Positions 22,543 through 35,249 of a stretch of 64,000 nt of DNA are shown in pieces. Every line of letters starts with the position of its first letter. The stretch's first letter is position 1. The stretch comes from Monosporascus cannonballus. Lineage: Eukaryota > Ascomycota > Sordariomycetes > Xylariales. The notes beneath the pieces were generated by a model. That model searched no databases. It was given only the letters and a program-made list of their open reading frames with translations, and was not told where the DNA came from. Where the stretch lies: assembly GCA_004154925.1 (NCBI GenBank), contig QJNS01000002.1, positions 248,001 to 312,000 of the forward strand, read 5' to 3'. Position numbers and translations under genes: made by a program.

Positions 22543-23550
22543 CGTGTGGTGTGGTGAGGTGACGCGGCCGGATTTGGCGTCGAGGGGGGTTGTTACGAGA
22601 TGGCCAGGAGCGTCCGATGTGTCCGTAGGAACCGTCGAGTAGCGTCGGCTAGGCTGCCCACCGAATCAAGAGGGATGGATGGCTGCTCATGGAAATGCGA
22701 TCTCAACGGTGATTCGAGCAACGGTTCCGGGCGGCCCTTTGTGAATCAAGCTGCGAATGCTCCGGAGAGGCGTGTTTGAAGCAGGTTGGTGGTGGGATGT
22801 GAGAGTGGGAGAGAGTATGATGTGTGGAGGGCTGAGACTTGATTCAACATGAGGTCGCGTTTCAAGCCAGCTTGTCCCTTGGCATTATCCCAGTATGTAT
22901 GTGTGCATGTACGCATGTATGAACGGATGCTTGCCTATCGGGCGGATAAGGGAATTAGACCTGGGTGCCTGCAGAGGTCTGAGGATCCCCCCCCGTGGAT
23001 GCTCAAAGATGTCGGATAATCGGCGATACCTTTTGTCCGTGATCCCGTCCCACTTTTAAGTCTGTAGGGACCTCGGAACCCATGTCGCTGTTTGTCTCTC
23101 CAGTACTAAGGGTGTGTTCGATGGATCTCAGCGGCCGCGAAGCATGTAGCTTTTCGCCACTTCCCCCCATATTAAACCCTAAGAGCCACAACGCCTTTCC
23201 CTATCAAGAAGCAATCATCGTAAGACTTTATAAGCAGCGGCTGCAAAAATATTTTTGATGTACCCTTGGCAACCAGGCCTAAACGGGCTAGCTCATCGCA
23301 GCTACTAAAGAAGCGCCAACGGCGGGAAGCTACTGTCAGCTAGCAGGGGGTGCTCTAGCACCCCATATACGGAAGATTCCCTCTGATCGGAACATATATG
23401 TTCCTGGACTAGATCACCTTAAAGTGCAGTGCGCGTTCTTGAGCACCTGCAACTAGTCATCAATACACAGACAACCGATGTCCCTTATATCTGACAATTG
23501 CTTTATGATAAGGTAAAGTGCAGATGCGGTACATCGGCTAGAATTGTTAA
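22543..23550. other. Promoter-side intergenic region and right edge of gene island 1
   Basis: Upstream region of the MRH receptor. It contains a short CT/GT-rich stretch and a degenerate ATGTATG repeat near 22892-22925. Composition turns abruptly AT-rich at about 23540-23560. No gene could be supported. Confidence 0.4.
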
Positions 23551-24419
23551 CAATAAAAACATTTTATTAATAAGTTAACTTTAGGCGGAAATTTATAAAA
23601 AGTAAAATAAATAAAACGGCGAATATTAACCGTTTATTATCCGCAAACCGATAAGTAAACGAAATGTACTTATTAAGTTCTGAAATATTATTTTCGTAAT
23701 TACATTAACGAATATTAAAATAATTATATAAGGCTATTTCTAAATGCGAAATTTAGATATAATCATATTTAGAACGCATTTACCGGCCATTTTCCATCGA
23801 AACTTTATACGGATATTATTTCAAAATGGAAAATATTTTTATAAAGATTTAAAAAAAAATAAAAAGAAATAAAAAATATCTTAAACAATTAGCGGTTATT
23901 CGTTAAATAATATACGAATATTAGAAAGAAAAGTAATAATAACTTAGAAATATTATAATTAACGTTTTGTATTTATAAAAGGTTAATTAAGATAATAAGA
24001 AGATTTATTAATGAAAAACTTTAAATTTAAATATAAAAAATTGTATATATTTAAATTCGAATTAGGTTTAAAACATAAATAGATTTTTAAACCTACAAAG
24101 TAATATTGCTTATTAAATATTAAGGAATATATAATATATTCACGGTATCCTTATTAGAATCGTAATACACTCGATAATTAAACGACGTTCAAATAACGTT
24201 ATTAAATCTAAAAAAAAAATAAAAAGAATAAATAATAAAGAATATTGCCCATTATCGAAATAAGTAGAGATAACAAAATATCTAATTAAATAAAAAGGCT
24301 GGCCCGTTAAGTATAAGACGTAAAAACCTTAAACATATTACGAATACGTATTTAAGAGATTATAACGTTATAAAAAAATTAAATGTATATATAAAAAACA
24401 ACGTAAAAATTAAAAAGTA

Positions 24420-26040
24420 CTGATAGCTTTATCGGAGATTGATCGTTTAATAATTATAAAATTATAAAAGATACTATTATAAAATTAAAATATCGAAATT
24501 AAAGTATTAGTCAATTATATAATTATTTTCAAGTTTTTAGTAAATATTTACTTTAGTATATATCCGTCGAAAAGCGATTAATTAAATACGATTAAATATA
24601 TACAATAAATCGCAATATAATCGAAAACTAAGCGGCAATATAAAAACATTCAAAATTTTGTATTAAAATAAAATGTTAAAAGTTAAATTATAATTTCTTG
24701 ATAAATAAAACGAAAAACGAACGGAAATCGATAAGTGATATAAAAGAGTCGAATTTTTAGTTCGAAAATAAACTTTCGCGCTTAAATAATAAGCTTTACG
24801 TTAATTAGCTTTTGGTAAACATATTAAAATGTTAATATAAAAATATTAAAAAACGATCGGAAAATATACGATAGCAAAAGGCGGGTACGTTTCGTTAACT
24901 TGTTAAGCGTAAAACCTAAAAAAGATTTAGAAAAGTTATATTTTTTACAAAACAACCAAGCTTAAGTAACTAGAATATAATCTATTACTAATCGAAAATA
25001 AGACGCCGTCTTTAAAGTACTTGATATATTTAAGTTTAATAACGGCCTTACTAGGCAAAGGCATTTTTCAAAATATAGTTATTAATAAGTATTAAAATTT
25101 CTTTAAAACGTTAAAAAGCGGACGAAAGATATGCGTAGTTAAAAAAAATGTAACGGCAAAACGGCTTTCGAAAATCGGTTTAGTTATAAAAATATCTTGA
25201 AATTAAATTTGATCAGAAATTAGTCGTAGAATAATAAACAGAAATCGTAATACTTACAAAAAGGATTTAAATTTGCAAATGTATAAAATAACGTTAAAAT
25301 TAGACTTTTATAACTATAATGAACGATTGGAAATTTATTTCCGATAAATTAAGAAAATAATGCTCCTTTACGATCGCTATATTGAAAACGAATTTAGCCT
25401 TACAAAAAACGTTACATTAACGACCGATTATAAATATGTTGACGCTCTTATATAAATTACCTGTAAAACGAACTTTGTCGAATTTATAGATTATTTTTTT
25501 AATTATCAATAACGAATTAAAAAATCTTTTCGGTAATATTTGTAAAGATAATCAAAATTTAAACGAAAATTAAACAGTAATATTAATAATAATAAGAATA
25601 AATATTTATTGTAAATAAGGTTTTATAATAGTAATTAATTACGATATAATAAAAGACGTCCAAAGTTTAAACATAAATCGTATAGTAATCGAAATAATAT
25701 TATATTATATAAATACAATACGGTTTATTACCTTCCGTAATACATCTAATATTTGTTTTATCGTCGGCGTCGAAAAGATATCGCTAAACAAAATCTTAGT
25801 TATTATTAATATTAAAATATTATTTTTCGCAAAATTATTTACGAAAAATAACAATTATAAACGAAAATAAAGCGGAAACCGTACGTAAAACGAGCGAAAA
25901 AACGATATAAAAATAAAGGTAAAAGGAATAACTAAACGGAATATATACGCAAAAAAAATTAAAAATAAAGTTACGGGGAAAAAAGTATATAAAACAGAGT
26001 TAAAAAACGGATTAAGGTAGGTAATTAGTCAGAACATAAT
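24420..26040 (+). pseudogene. Candidate extra ORF downstream of the chromodomain in family 2 (copy in G)
   Basis: Between the chromodomain and the 3' LTR, about 1.6 kb reads in sense as a hydrophilic protein, RIP-damaged. A stretch at about 25380-25450 reads IENEFSLTKNVTLTTDYKYV. The same position in element D reads IKSEFGFIKDVKSTTDHNYV, so the two copies keep the same frame and similar residues. The C-terminal part (about 25850-26000) is rich in Lys/Arg/Glu. The product is not recognised. It could be an accessory ORF, a captured gene or an old nested insertion shared by both copies. Confidence 0.35.
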
Positions 26041-26059
26041 TAATCACCTAATATAATAC

Positions 26060-26450
26060 TGTTATGACCTAATAGATTACGGCCTCGGAAAACGGTCGCA
26101 ACAAATAACTAAGCCTTATAGGTCAAATCACGTAATGGCTCGACGGGATCGATCGTAAAGCCTATAAAGCCAGGTTCGACAAGATCGATCGTAAAGCCCA
26201 TAAAGCCATGATCGATATGCTAAAAAGATTAAGTATAAATATTTATTATTTCTATAATTTAAATAGTTTAAATTTGTAATATTTATTAATATTAATCGTT
26301 TATAATATAATATCGTTATTTAAAGTATTTTTGATATTACGAAACATAATATGTTATTATATTTATTATTTAGATTCCAACGTTATTTCTATTAATATAA
26401 ACCTATTAACTTAAGGTTTAATAATTGGTTAAACCGTATAACTTATTATA
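26060..26450 (+). repeat. 5' LTR of E1
   Basis: 391 bp starting TGTTATGACC and ending TTATTATA, preceded by target-site copy AATAC. It pairs with 32389-32779 without length difference, and the mismatches I checked are mostly C/T or G/A. Confidence 0.88.
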
Positions 26451-29400
26451 TATTATAAGCTTTTATTTAATGATATTGTTAGATTTTAAGTAATATTTAA
26501 TATTGTCAAAATCTTAATTAACGCTTAGAAAACCCTTATTTAACAGCTTTAGGGTCGAATTCGGAAATTGGAAAAAAAGGTCCGACAATTTAAGGCTATA
26601 TTATTTATTTAAACCTCTCTCGCCCGCATAAAGCCCAAAAAGCCGGAACCTTACGATAAAAAAGGTAACTTTCAAAATTTTTTTAATTTAGGTACGAATT
26701 TACCTTCGTTTCCTAAACCTTAATAATCTAGCAAATATGGTTCTAGTAATAAAAATATGCTTAACGGAAAATAGGGTTAATTAATTTAAATTTATTATAA
26801 AAAACTTTTTAAAAATAAAAGAATCGGATAAAAAGTTTTTATTAACGAACTTTCTTCCCTTTATACCAATTTCGAAAATAAAATACGTAATAATTTCGGT
26901 AATTCGGGTAAAGAACGATCTGCGGCCTAACAATTTTTGCAATTTTAACAAAAAGAACTTACGTCCAAATACGCCGTAACCTTTAAAAGTTTTACAACTA
27001 AGACAAAATAAAAAAACGATAAAACTAATGCCCTTATCGATATATTTTATAAAAAATTAAAAGAAAAGATAAAAATTAAACTTATTCGGATTAAATAATT
27101 AATTTTTCTAAACCGGTATATTATAGAAATAATTAAAATCGATAATCGACAGTTTGAAAAAAGGATAGAAAAAAAAGGATAATATACTTTACGTTCGGGA
27201 TATAATAAGTCCAACCAAGAGAAAAAACGAAATACACCTTTTACTTCTTATAGAACGGCGCCAGGACCTATGGAACTCGGCGTTACCCACAGATAAAATT
27301 AAAGCCAAATTAAGTGCTTTAATTACGGCAAAATAGGATATAAGGTTTATAAATATAGAAAACCTAAAAAGCCACGGCAAGATTATTAGATATTTATATC
27401 GGAAAAATAGTCCAGAAATAATTAAGAAAATAATAACAAAGTTATTAATATAATCTAAGCCAAATATATATTAAGCCTATAATAAAAGGTCTAATAAGAA
27501 TTATTACGATAAGAAATTCGATAAAAAAGGCGAAAAACCAAAAAGCTAATTTAATAAGTATTGCGAATATAATAAAAAACATTATAAAAATAACTACGCG
27601 AATATTAGAACTAAATAAAAAAAGTTTATTCCGGAACTTTTAATCAATACGGCAAAATATACGTTATATACTGTCGACGACGAAAATATCCCGATTATGA
27701 AAAATAAAAATAACATATTTATAAACGAATTATCCGTATATATTATAAGGGATTCGACTTTTTAAATTGTACCGGAAATAATAAGGACAATAAATAATAG
27801 TATTAATAATTTTGAATCATAACCTTAGAAAATATTTAATAATTGGCCGAAATAAAGAATTAACTCAAAAAGAATAATATTTATAAAAAAACCTTTTTTG
27901 TTATTATAGATAATATGATTCTTAAACGGAAAAAGAATTAATTTAATGTATAATAAAAAACATTATTAAAAAATTATTACGAATTTTTATTTTCAATTAA
28001 TATTTATTACGGATCTCTAAAAAAAGTTATTAAGAAAAGAATATATTAATTTATAAAAAATCTTTAAAATAATATTTAGGATAACGTATAGTAAGATGTA
28101 ATTATAAATATAAAAAAACAATTTATTCGATAAGAAAAAAAGTTATAAAAAATTAAAAATAATTAATATAATTTAAAGAAATAATACGCCGACAATAACG
28201 ATAAATATAATAACTTAATACGTTAAACGAAAAAACATAAAAAAACTTAATAAATTCGAATAAGAATTAAAGAAAAGGTTATTTATAAAAAAACCACAAA
28301 ATAACAAAACCTAAAGAAATTAAGAAAAACTCGCAAAAAAGGTTTTAAACCCGACGATAAAAAACTTTAATAATCTTATTACTTTAGAAATACAAATTGG
28401 AACGTATTGATATACCGTAATAGTAAATTACAAAGTTTAAGACGGAAATTACATTATACCGGATATAGTTAATATATTTAAATTATTATAGAAATATAAG
28501 TTAAAACCTTATATAACGACAAATGTCGAAAATTAGGAATTCGTTTATGATAACGGAAAATTTATACGCAAAATCAATTATGTCGAGATTTTTGTTAAAA
28601 AACGATACCAAATAATTAATTTCGATATCTTTTTATTCGGAAATTACGATATAATTTTAAGATTACCATAAATACGCTAGTACGGAATTGTAATTAACGC
28701 TAAAATTAGCCAGATAAAAATTATTTTATTTTTTTTTAACAAACGAAAAAAAATTAAAATCTTAATATTCGATCGAAAATAACGATAAATACAAACATAA
28801 GGATACGATAAAAATTTTACCACCTAAAGGAATAAAATATAAAAAAAACGGGCATTAACAAAAATACGACGTATCGTTATTATTATAAGAGCAAAATTAA
28901 AATAATTAAATAACGATTGCGAATAACAAAAATAATAACTTAAAGAATTAAAAAATTTAACCAATATACTATAATAGTATTATAGATATAAATAATTTTT
29001 TAAAAAGGAATTTAATAAAAACTTATTAGAATATAACGAATAAAATTACGAAATAATTTTAATGAAAGATTTTCGATAAAGTTTTACCTTATTTATAACT
29101 TTAACAAAAACGAATTACGTATTTTTAAAGAATATTTGGAAAATCGATTAAAAAAATTTTAATTTTCGAAATTACCAATAGGTTACCTAATATTTTTTAT
29201 ATCTAAAACAACGGAAATTTACGATTTATAATTAATTATCGAAAACTGAACGATTTTATTATTAAAAATTAAACATTAATACTTTTAATTACGGAAATAA
29301 AAAACCGATTTTATATAATTAAATACTATATAATATTTAATTTTAAAAATAAATATAACCTTATTAAAATCAAAAAAGAATACGAATAAAAAATAACATT

Positions 29401-31839
29401 TAAAATAAAATATAAATTATTTAAATATTTAGTTATATTAATAAAACTAGTAAACGTAATAGCAACTTTTCAGCAAATAATAAATTACGTATTATAAAAA
29501 TAGCTAAATATTTTCGTTATTTATTACCTCGACGATATTCTCATTTTCTTAAAAACGGAAAAAGTATATATAAAATACGTTTATAAAGTTCTTTAAGTTT
29601 TACAGGACGTAAAGTTATTTATTAATGCAGAAAAAAGTTAATTCCATAAGTAAAAAATAGAATATCTGGAATATATTATTATTTTAGGATATATTCGGAT
29701 AAACCTTAAGAAAATCGTTATAATTACAAAATAATAAACCTTAATAACGGTTAAAAAAATATAGGCATTTTTCGGATTCGTTAATTATTATAAGAAATTT
29801 ATTTGAAATTTTCACAAAATTATTATATCCTTAATATACCTTACGAAAAAAAATTTAAATAAACGCCAAATACGGAAAAGATATTTCAGAATATTAAGAA
29901 TATAATTATTAATAAATTAATACTAATTATGTATAATTTAAACCGCTCCGTTAAATTAAAAACCGATATTTCGGATTACGTATTAAGCGCAATAATCAAA
30001 TAACGAAATAATTAAAATAAATTACACCTTATTATATTTTTTATACAAATTAAAAAAATCAAATTTAATTACAGCATTCCAGATAAAGAATTTATAGCTA
30101 TTATTTTGCCATTTCGAAAATTCAGGTATTTCCTAAAAAAGAATTTGTACCAAATCAAGATTTATACGGATTATCAAAATCTTACCCGATTTATTACGAC
30201 CAAAAAATTCACAAAACGATAACTTCGTTATGCAAAAGAATTGGCGAACTTTAACTTCGTTATTATCTATAAGAAAAATTTAAAAAACGGCAAAGCAAAT
30301 ACTTTAAATAAATAATCAGATTTCGAAAAGAAATTAATTAAAATTAGTTATATAATTTTCGATATTACTACGGAAAGATATTTATATCTATAACAAATTG
30401 CGATAATTTGGGCAGTATTTTTGGACATATATTAAAGAATTTAGCCATATAATAACGGTCTCTTACAAAATCAAAAAACTGACAAAATATAAATTCCAAA
30501 AAAATACTAAAAAGATTTAATACGAAAAATACATAAACATTAATTATACGGATATCTAAAAATCCACAAAACTCTAAAATACCTTTAACGCATATATTTC
30601 TTTTTTAAAATAAAATTAATAATATAAACAATTATACGTCAATACGATATTTACGGCAAAGCAAAAATTCGACAACATAAATTATATAGAAAATTACAAC
30701 CATTACTAATCGCAAAACGATTATAATATTTAATTATATTTAACTTTATTACTAAATTTTCCATGATTAAAAAACCAGCTACGGAAATATATTACGACAG
30801 CATTTTCGTAATCGTTAATCGATTTACGAAATTTTCTTATTTTCTACCATATTACGAAAATATAACCGCTAAAAAATTAACATATATTTTTTAAACATAT
30901 TTTTAATATATGTTAATTATTAATAAAAATTATTTTAAATAAAGAATCGATATTCGTAGTTAAATTTTGGCAAAATTTTATAATATAAGTTAACTTAAAT
31001 CGTAAATTATTTAACGTATTTAAATTATAAACGGATAAATAAATAAAACGGATAAATTAAATTTTAAAACCTTACTTATAATATAACATTAATTACGAAT
31101 AAAATAACTAAATAAAAAAATCATTATTCGTATAACTGGCTTATAATATTAATTATTACGAAAGCATTAAAATAATATTAATAAATGCAAATTTTGATTT
31201 TATTTCAGGAATTTATAAAAAAGTACGTAACGACGATTTAATTAATATTAAAATAATCCTTACGTTAAAATAATTACGATAATTACATTAAAAAATAAAG
31301 ATAAAATTAAAATTTATACAAAATCAATTAAGTAAATATTATAATTAAAAAAATTAAAAAATTAACTTTCGAAAAAAAGGAAATAATTTTCCTTATTACT
31401 AAAAATATTTCAATAAAACGACCTAATAAAAATTTCGATTTCAAATATATTAATTTTTACAAAATTGCTAAAAAAAATCTTAAAAAATAATTACTAATTA
31501 AAATTTTTACTAAAATTTAAATTCTATTTAATTTTTTATATTTCTTTACTTAAGTTAATAACAGGTATAATTAAGCTATATACGGTATAAAACGATATGA
31601 ATATAAAAAACAAACAAATATACGAAATAAAAAAAATCTTCGACATACGAAAACAAAATAAATTTACTTAATACCTAATCAAATAAAAAAAACACCCGGA
31701 TTCCGAAAACACCTAGGAACCCGTTAAGAATTTTATTAGCGTTTAACGCCTGTTAAAAGATTTTTACTAATAATGCCGAAATTAATAAAGTTAAAAGTTC
31801 TCTAATTAATAAATAACAAATTTATAAATTCCAGATTGG

Positions 31840-32317
31840 ACCAGTTAAAAGAAGGTGCGGCCTCCGCCGTTATGGTCTTAGCGGCCTTCAGTTCGGCCTG
31901 TTTTTCTCGACGTTCCAACTCATCCAACTTCTCCAGGGACCGAAACCCACGAAATAGTATACGTATTACATAATCGACCTATAACTTCTTTTGCTTTCGA
32001 AAACGGCAAACCTTGGCCTGTACTTATTCCGTTTCTTCTTTAACTTTCTCAAGTTCCGTTTTAACCTTAAGGCGATTAAAAACAAACTTTTCAAGTTAAA
32101 AAATAAAAAAACCGTTAACGTTACAAAAACCTTAATTCCGCGTTACGTATTTCTCGTACTTGGAAAAATTTAACGAAAAAATATAACAAAACGATAACCC
32201 CCGACAAATATAATAAAAACATACAGATATATTCATAATTCGAAAAGTAATTAATTTAAGCAAATTATTTCGTTTTTTCGTTTTTTTATTAATCAATTTT
32301 TTAATACGACTCGACAT
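31840..32317 (-). pseudogene. Antisense Cys-rich/coiled-coil ORF of family 1 (copy in E1)
   Basis: On the strand opposite to pol, starting 71 bp inside the 3' LTR, an ATG at 32317 opens MSSRIKKLINKKTKKRNN. A Cys-rich segment follows (…CFYYICRGLSFCYIF…FSKYEKYVTRN*), then after RIP-type stops a Lys/Glu coiled coil (RLKVKTELEKVKEETE, RSLEKLDELERREKQ, AELKAAKTITAEAA). Comparison with the copy in element C suggests several present Tyr codons were Cys, giving a CX2C…KCEKC type cluster and a Trp where the stop now is. The architecture resembles recurrent fungal hypothetical proteins with a Cys cluster and a coiled coil. Function is unknown. Confidence 0.6.
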
Positions 32318-32388
32318 AATGGCAAAAGGAAAATTTATAAAAAAAAAAAGAAATTTTCGGGACGAAAATTATAAAAAAAAAGGGATCG

Positions 32389-32779
32389 TATTATGACGTA
32401 ATAGGTTACGACCTTGGAAAACGGTCGTAACAAATAACTAAACCTTATAAGTTAAGTCACGTAATGGCTCGACGAGATCGATCGTAAAGTCTATAAAGCC
32501 AAGCTTAACAAAATCGATCGTAAAGCCCATAAAGCCATAATCAATAAGTTAAAAAGGTTAAGTATAAATATTTATTATTTTTATAATATAAATAACTTTA
32601 ATTTACAACATTTATTAATACTAATTGTTTGCAATATAATATCGTTACCCAAAGTACCCTTAATACTACGAAACGTAATACGTTACTATATTTATTACTT
32701 AGATTCCCACGATACTTCTGCTAACATAAACCCCTCGACTTAAGGTTTAATAATTGGTTAAACTATATAGCTCGTCATA
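32389..32779 (+). repeat. 3' LTR of E1
   Basis: 391 bp, starting TATTATGACG and ending CTCGTCATA. It is preceded by an A-rich, purine-rich run (about 32371-32385) that could be the polypurine tract, and followed by target-site copy AATAC. Confidence 0.88.
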
Positions 32780-32937
32780 AATACGCATTAACTATTACAA
32801 TAATTATTTATAATATAATACAACTTATATATCTAAAAACGAAAATTTATCGGCAAACTTACTTAAATTTATAAATACGTTATATCAAAGTAATAATAAT
32901 ATTATTAAAAATCAACCGCCTAAAAAAAGAGGATAAT

Positions 32938-33165
32938 TATAAGAATATAGCCCGTATAAAGTAAAGCTGATAACCGATTAGCCACCGATCAGCCACCGAT
33001 CAGCCACCGATCAGCCACCGATCTATCTACTAATATAAATCTACTATCTAGCAGCTAATAGGAAACACCAGATGAAAGTAATCTAATACACTTACTCCTT
33101 AGAATATGGTCTGCGACTGGCCGGAGATCACCTTACCCTAGTCTACAGCTATTCATTATCTTACG
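32938..33165 (+). repeat. 3' LTR of element G, with an 11-bp tandem expansion
   Basis: 228 bp, matching in opposite orientation the 206-bp LTRs of element D (34878-35083 and 42053-42258). The 22-bp excess equals two units of AGCCACCGATC, which is present four times in tandem at 32980-33023. It is much less RIP-altered in its middle (33040-33160) than D's LTRs are. No target duplication can be checked because the 5' end of G is gone. Confidence 0.78.
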
Positions 33166-34104
33166 CTTTTAAGGTTTGGGAAATAGGCGATCGTAACGCT
33201 CTTATAGCTACGACAGCATAATTACCGATTGCATTATAATACATTAAGCTTCCTTAATATATTTTATATAAGAAAAATTTGTATATTAATTTTTGAACCG
33301 TACGAGGTGTGGTTGTTACATTATAGCTATAAGGACCTTCCAGATTAGAGATTTACTTAAAAGAAATATTTTAACTTATTTTTATAATATCTCTACTAAA
33401 CCAGCCTCGATTAATAGGTTTAATATATAGTTAAAAGGCCCTTTTAAAACTTTATATAACAGTAACTCTTTCTATTTTTTTAACAATAATAATTATTATT
33501 TTATTTGAAAATCTTTTAAAGAAATTTTTACAAATTTATATAAGATTATTTAAAACGAGGCTAAAAATTTACAACTTACTATCAGGCCTTATTTTAGAGA
33601 TTTGTTATTTTTGTGGATACTTCCATGAGTCCGCCTTAGCAGTATATCTAAAGTTATAAATTTTTAAAAGCTCTAGGCAAAGTTATGCCGTAGGCGCAGC
33701 CATAACCTTCAAAATAGAGTTCTGATCGCATTAAGACAATTTCAATCGAAAATATTCCCGAAACAAGTAATTCGTAACCAAAACGAAATCGTACAAAATT
33801 TTATAAAGCTTTTAAATTGTTAAAAGATTTATAAATAATCTTATATAACTAAAGAAATATAATTGATAATATATAAAAGATAATAATTAAAACGGCTAAA
33901 TAATTTAATAATTTTAATATCGAAATTTTGATTTTTTATTACAATAATTAATTTTATAAATAAAGTTTTAAAAATACGAAAATTATAAATAATAAGATAT
34001 TATTAAATAAATTAATAAAACTTTTATATATTGATTAAATATTAAATTAGTTAATGATAAAATTATTAAATATTTAAACTTTATAAATATTAGTAAATAA
34101 CTTA
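33166..34104. other. Unassigned AT-rich sequence between element G and transposon H
   Basis: About 940 bp with no readable domain on either strand. Some GC-richer patches (for example 33600-33720) suggest another degraded element. ACTTACTATCA near 33570 recurs near 43493. With H removed, this stretch would be contiguous with 43378 onward. Confidence 0.35.
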
Positions 34105-34877
34105 ACGTACCATATAAGCTTACCAGATATATAAATTTATCGAATAGTTTTTTTGCATTTTTTCATAACAAATTCAAATTAATTAACTAAAATATATTTA
34201 ATTAATTCAAACTAAACGAAATTTTTTCGCTAAGCGTATTTACAGCTTTTTTACAAATACGCGTATTATATTCGGGCTTACTATAAACGCTATATTTTAG
34301 TTTCTTCGTTTTAACCCTTTTTCAACGATTATTTTCAGCCGCTATTCGCTGCATTCTTTTACTATTACCTTTTGTTTCCGCCAGAAAAGCTTATTTTTCT
34401 TATATATTAAATATATTTCCTTTTTAAAAACGCTTATTTTTGGTTCTTTAACGGTTATTCAAAATATAGTTCGTTTTGCCTAATTAGACTGTTTTTCTTC
34501 TAAAAAAATAGTTTATATAAAAATGACAAATTATTTTTTATTAAAAGATTGACCGATTTTATTATTTTTGTAAGCGAGTTATCCTAATAATTTTTAATCT
34601 TTCTTTATAAATAACGTCGTTATTTTGTTATTTCACAATTATTTTAAGGGTTTTTATAAAAAGGAAAAAAATAGAACCGGCGAAGATAAACGCCGAAACG
34701 GTCGATATAAATATAGCCGGAAAAATTTCTAAGTCGAAAAAGACATTATTAGAATCGAATAAAACAAACCCGGTTTTTACAAATTCGAATTTGATATTGT
34801 TAGACGTTATAACAGCTTTAAATGCGTTGTAAAAGTCGGCGAAGAAATCTTTTTTCGTAATGTGGGTATAGTAATAT

Positions 34878-35083
34878 TGTAAGATAATGGATAGCTGTGA
34901 GCTAGGTGAGGTGATCTCCAACCAGTCGTAAAGCAGATTCAAAAAAATATATGTATTAGGTTACTTTCATCTGGCGTTTCCCATTAGCTGCCAGATAATA
35001 AATTTATACTAATAAGTGGGTCGGTAATTAATCGGTAGTTAATCGATTATTAGCTTTATCCTTATAAAGGTTATATTCTTATA
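34878..35083 (-). repeat. 3' LTR of element D
   Basis: 206 bp, starting TGTAAGATAATGG and ending ATTCTTATA on the plus strand. It matches 42053-42258 in the same orientation and equal length, and 32938-33165 in opposite orientation. Confidence 0.88.
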
Positions 35084-35249
35084 ATTATTTCTTCCTTTTT
35101 AAACTATTTATCCTTAATAGTATTATTATTAATTTGATATAATACGTTTTGTAAATCTAGTTATATATGTTGGCCGATAATTCACTGTTATATTATGTTA
35201 TAAATAATTACTATAATAATTAATGTGTATTATATTACGTAATTAATTT

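Larger units (their letters stand above)
26060..32779 (+). mobile_element. Complete Ty3/Gypsy retrotransposon E1 (family 1), RIP-inactivated
   Basis: The 6720-bp element has two 391-bp LTRs (26060-26450 and 32389-32779) and an exact 5-bp target duplication AATAC (26055-26059 and 32780-32784). Domains in order on the plus strand: Gag zinc knuckle at 27315-27356, reading CFNYGKIGYKVYKY where CX2CX4HX4C is expected; protease/RT junction FGNYDIILRLP (about 28645); reverse transcriptase VIYYLDDILIF (29516-29548, catalytic Asp-Asp intact); RNase H KTDISDYVLSAI (about 29950); integrase DSIFVIVNRFTKF (about 30795-30835). Frames are broken by many TAA/TAG codons. An antisense ORF lies before the 3' LTR. 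The element sits inside element G. The two LTRs differ largely by transitions, as RIP predicts. Confidence 0.9.
23551..33165 (+). mobile_element. Ty3/Gypsy element G (family 2), 3' part, split by element E1
   Basis: The visible pieces are 23551-26059 and 32785-33165; between them sits E1 with one target-duplication copy. The plus strand reads a chromodomain at about 24270-24370 (IK*KG*PVKYKT*, Trp codons now stops), like the chromodomain of element D. From there to 26059 it aligns with the 3' third of D (minus strand, 36800-35260). The alignment continues across the E1 insertion: 26040-26059 plus 32785-32937 match D's 3' non-coding end next to its LTR. The element ends in a 3' LTR (32938-33165). 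The 5' part is missing; the boundary near 23550 abuts gene island 1. All reading frames carry RIP-type stops. Confidence 0.78.
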
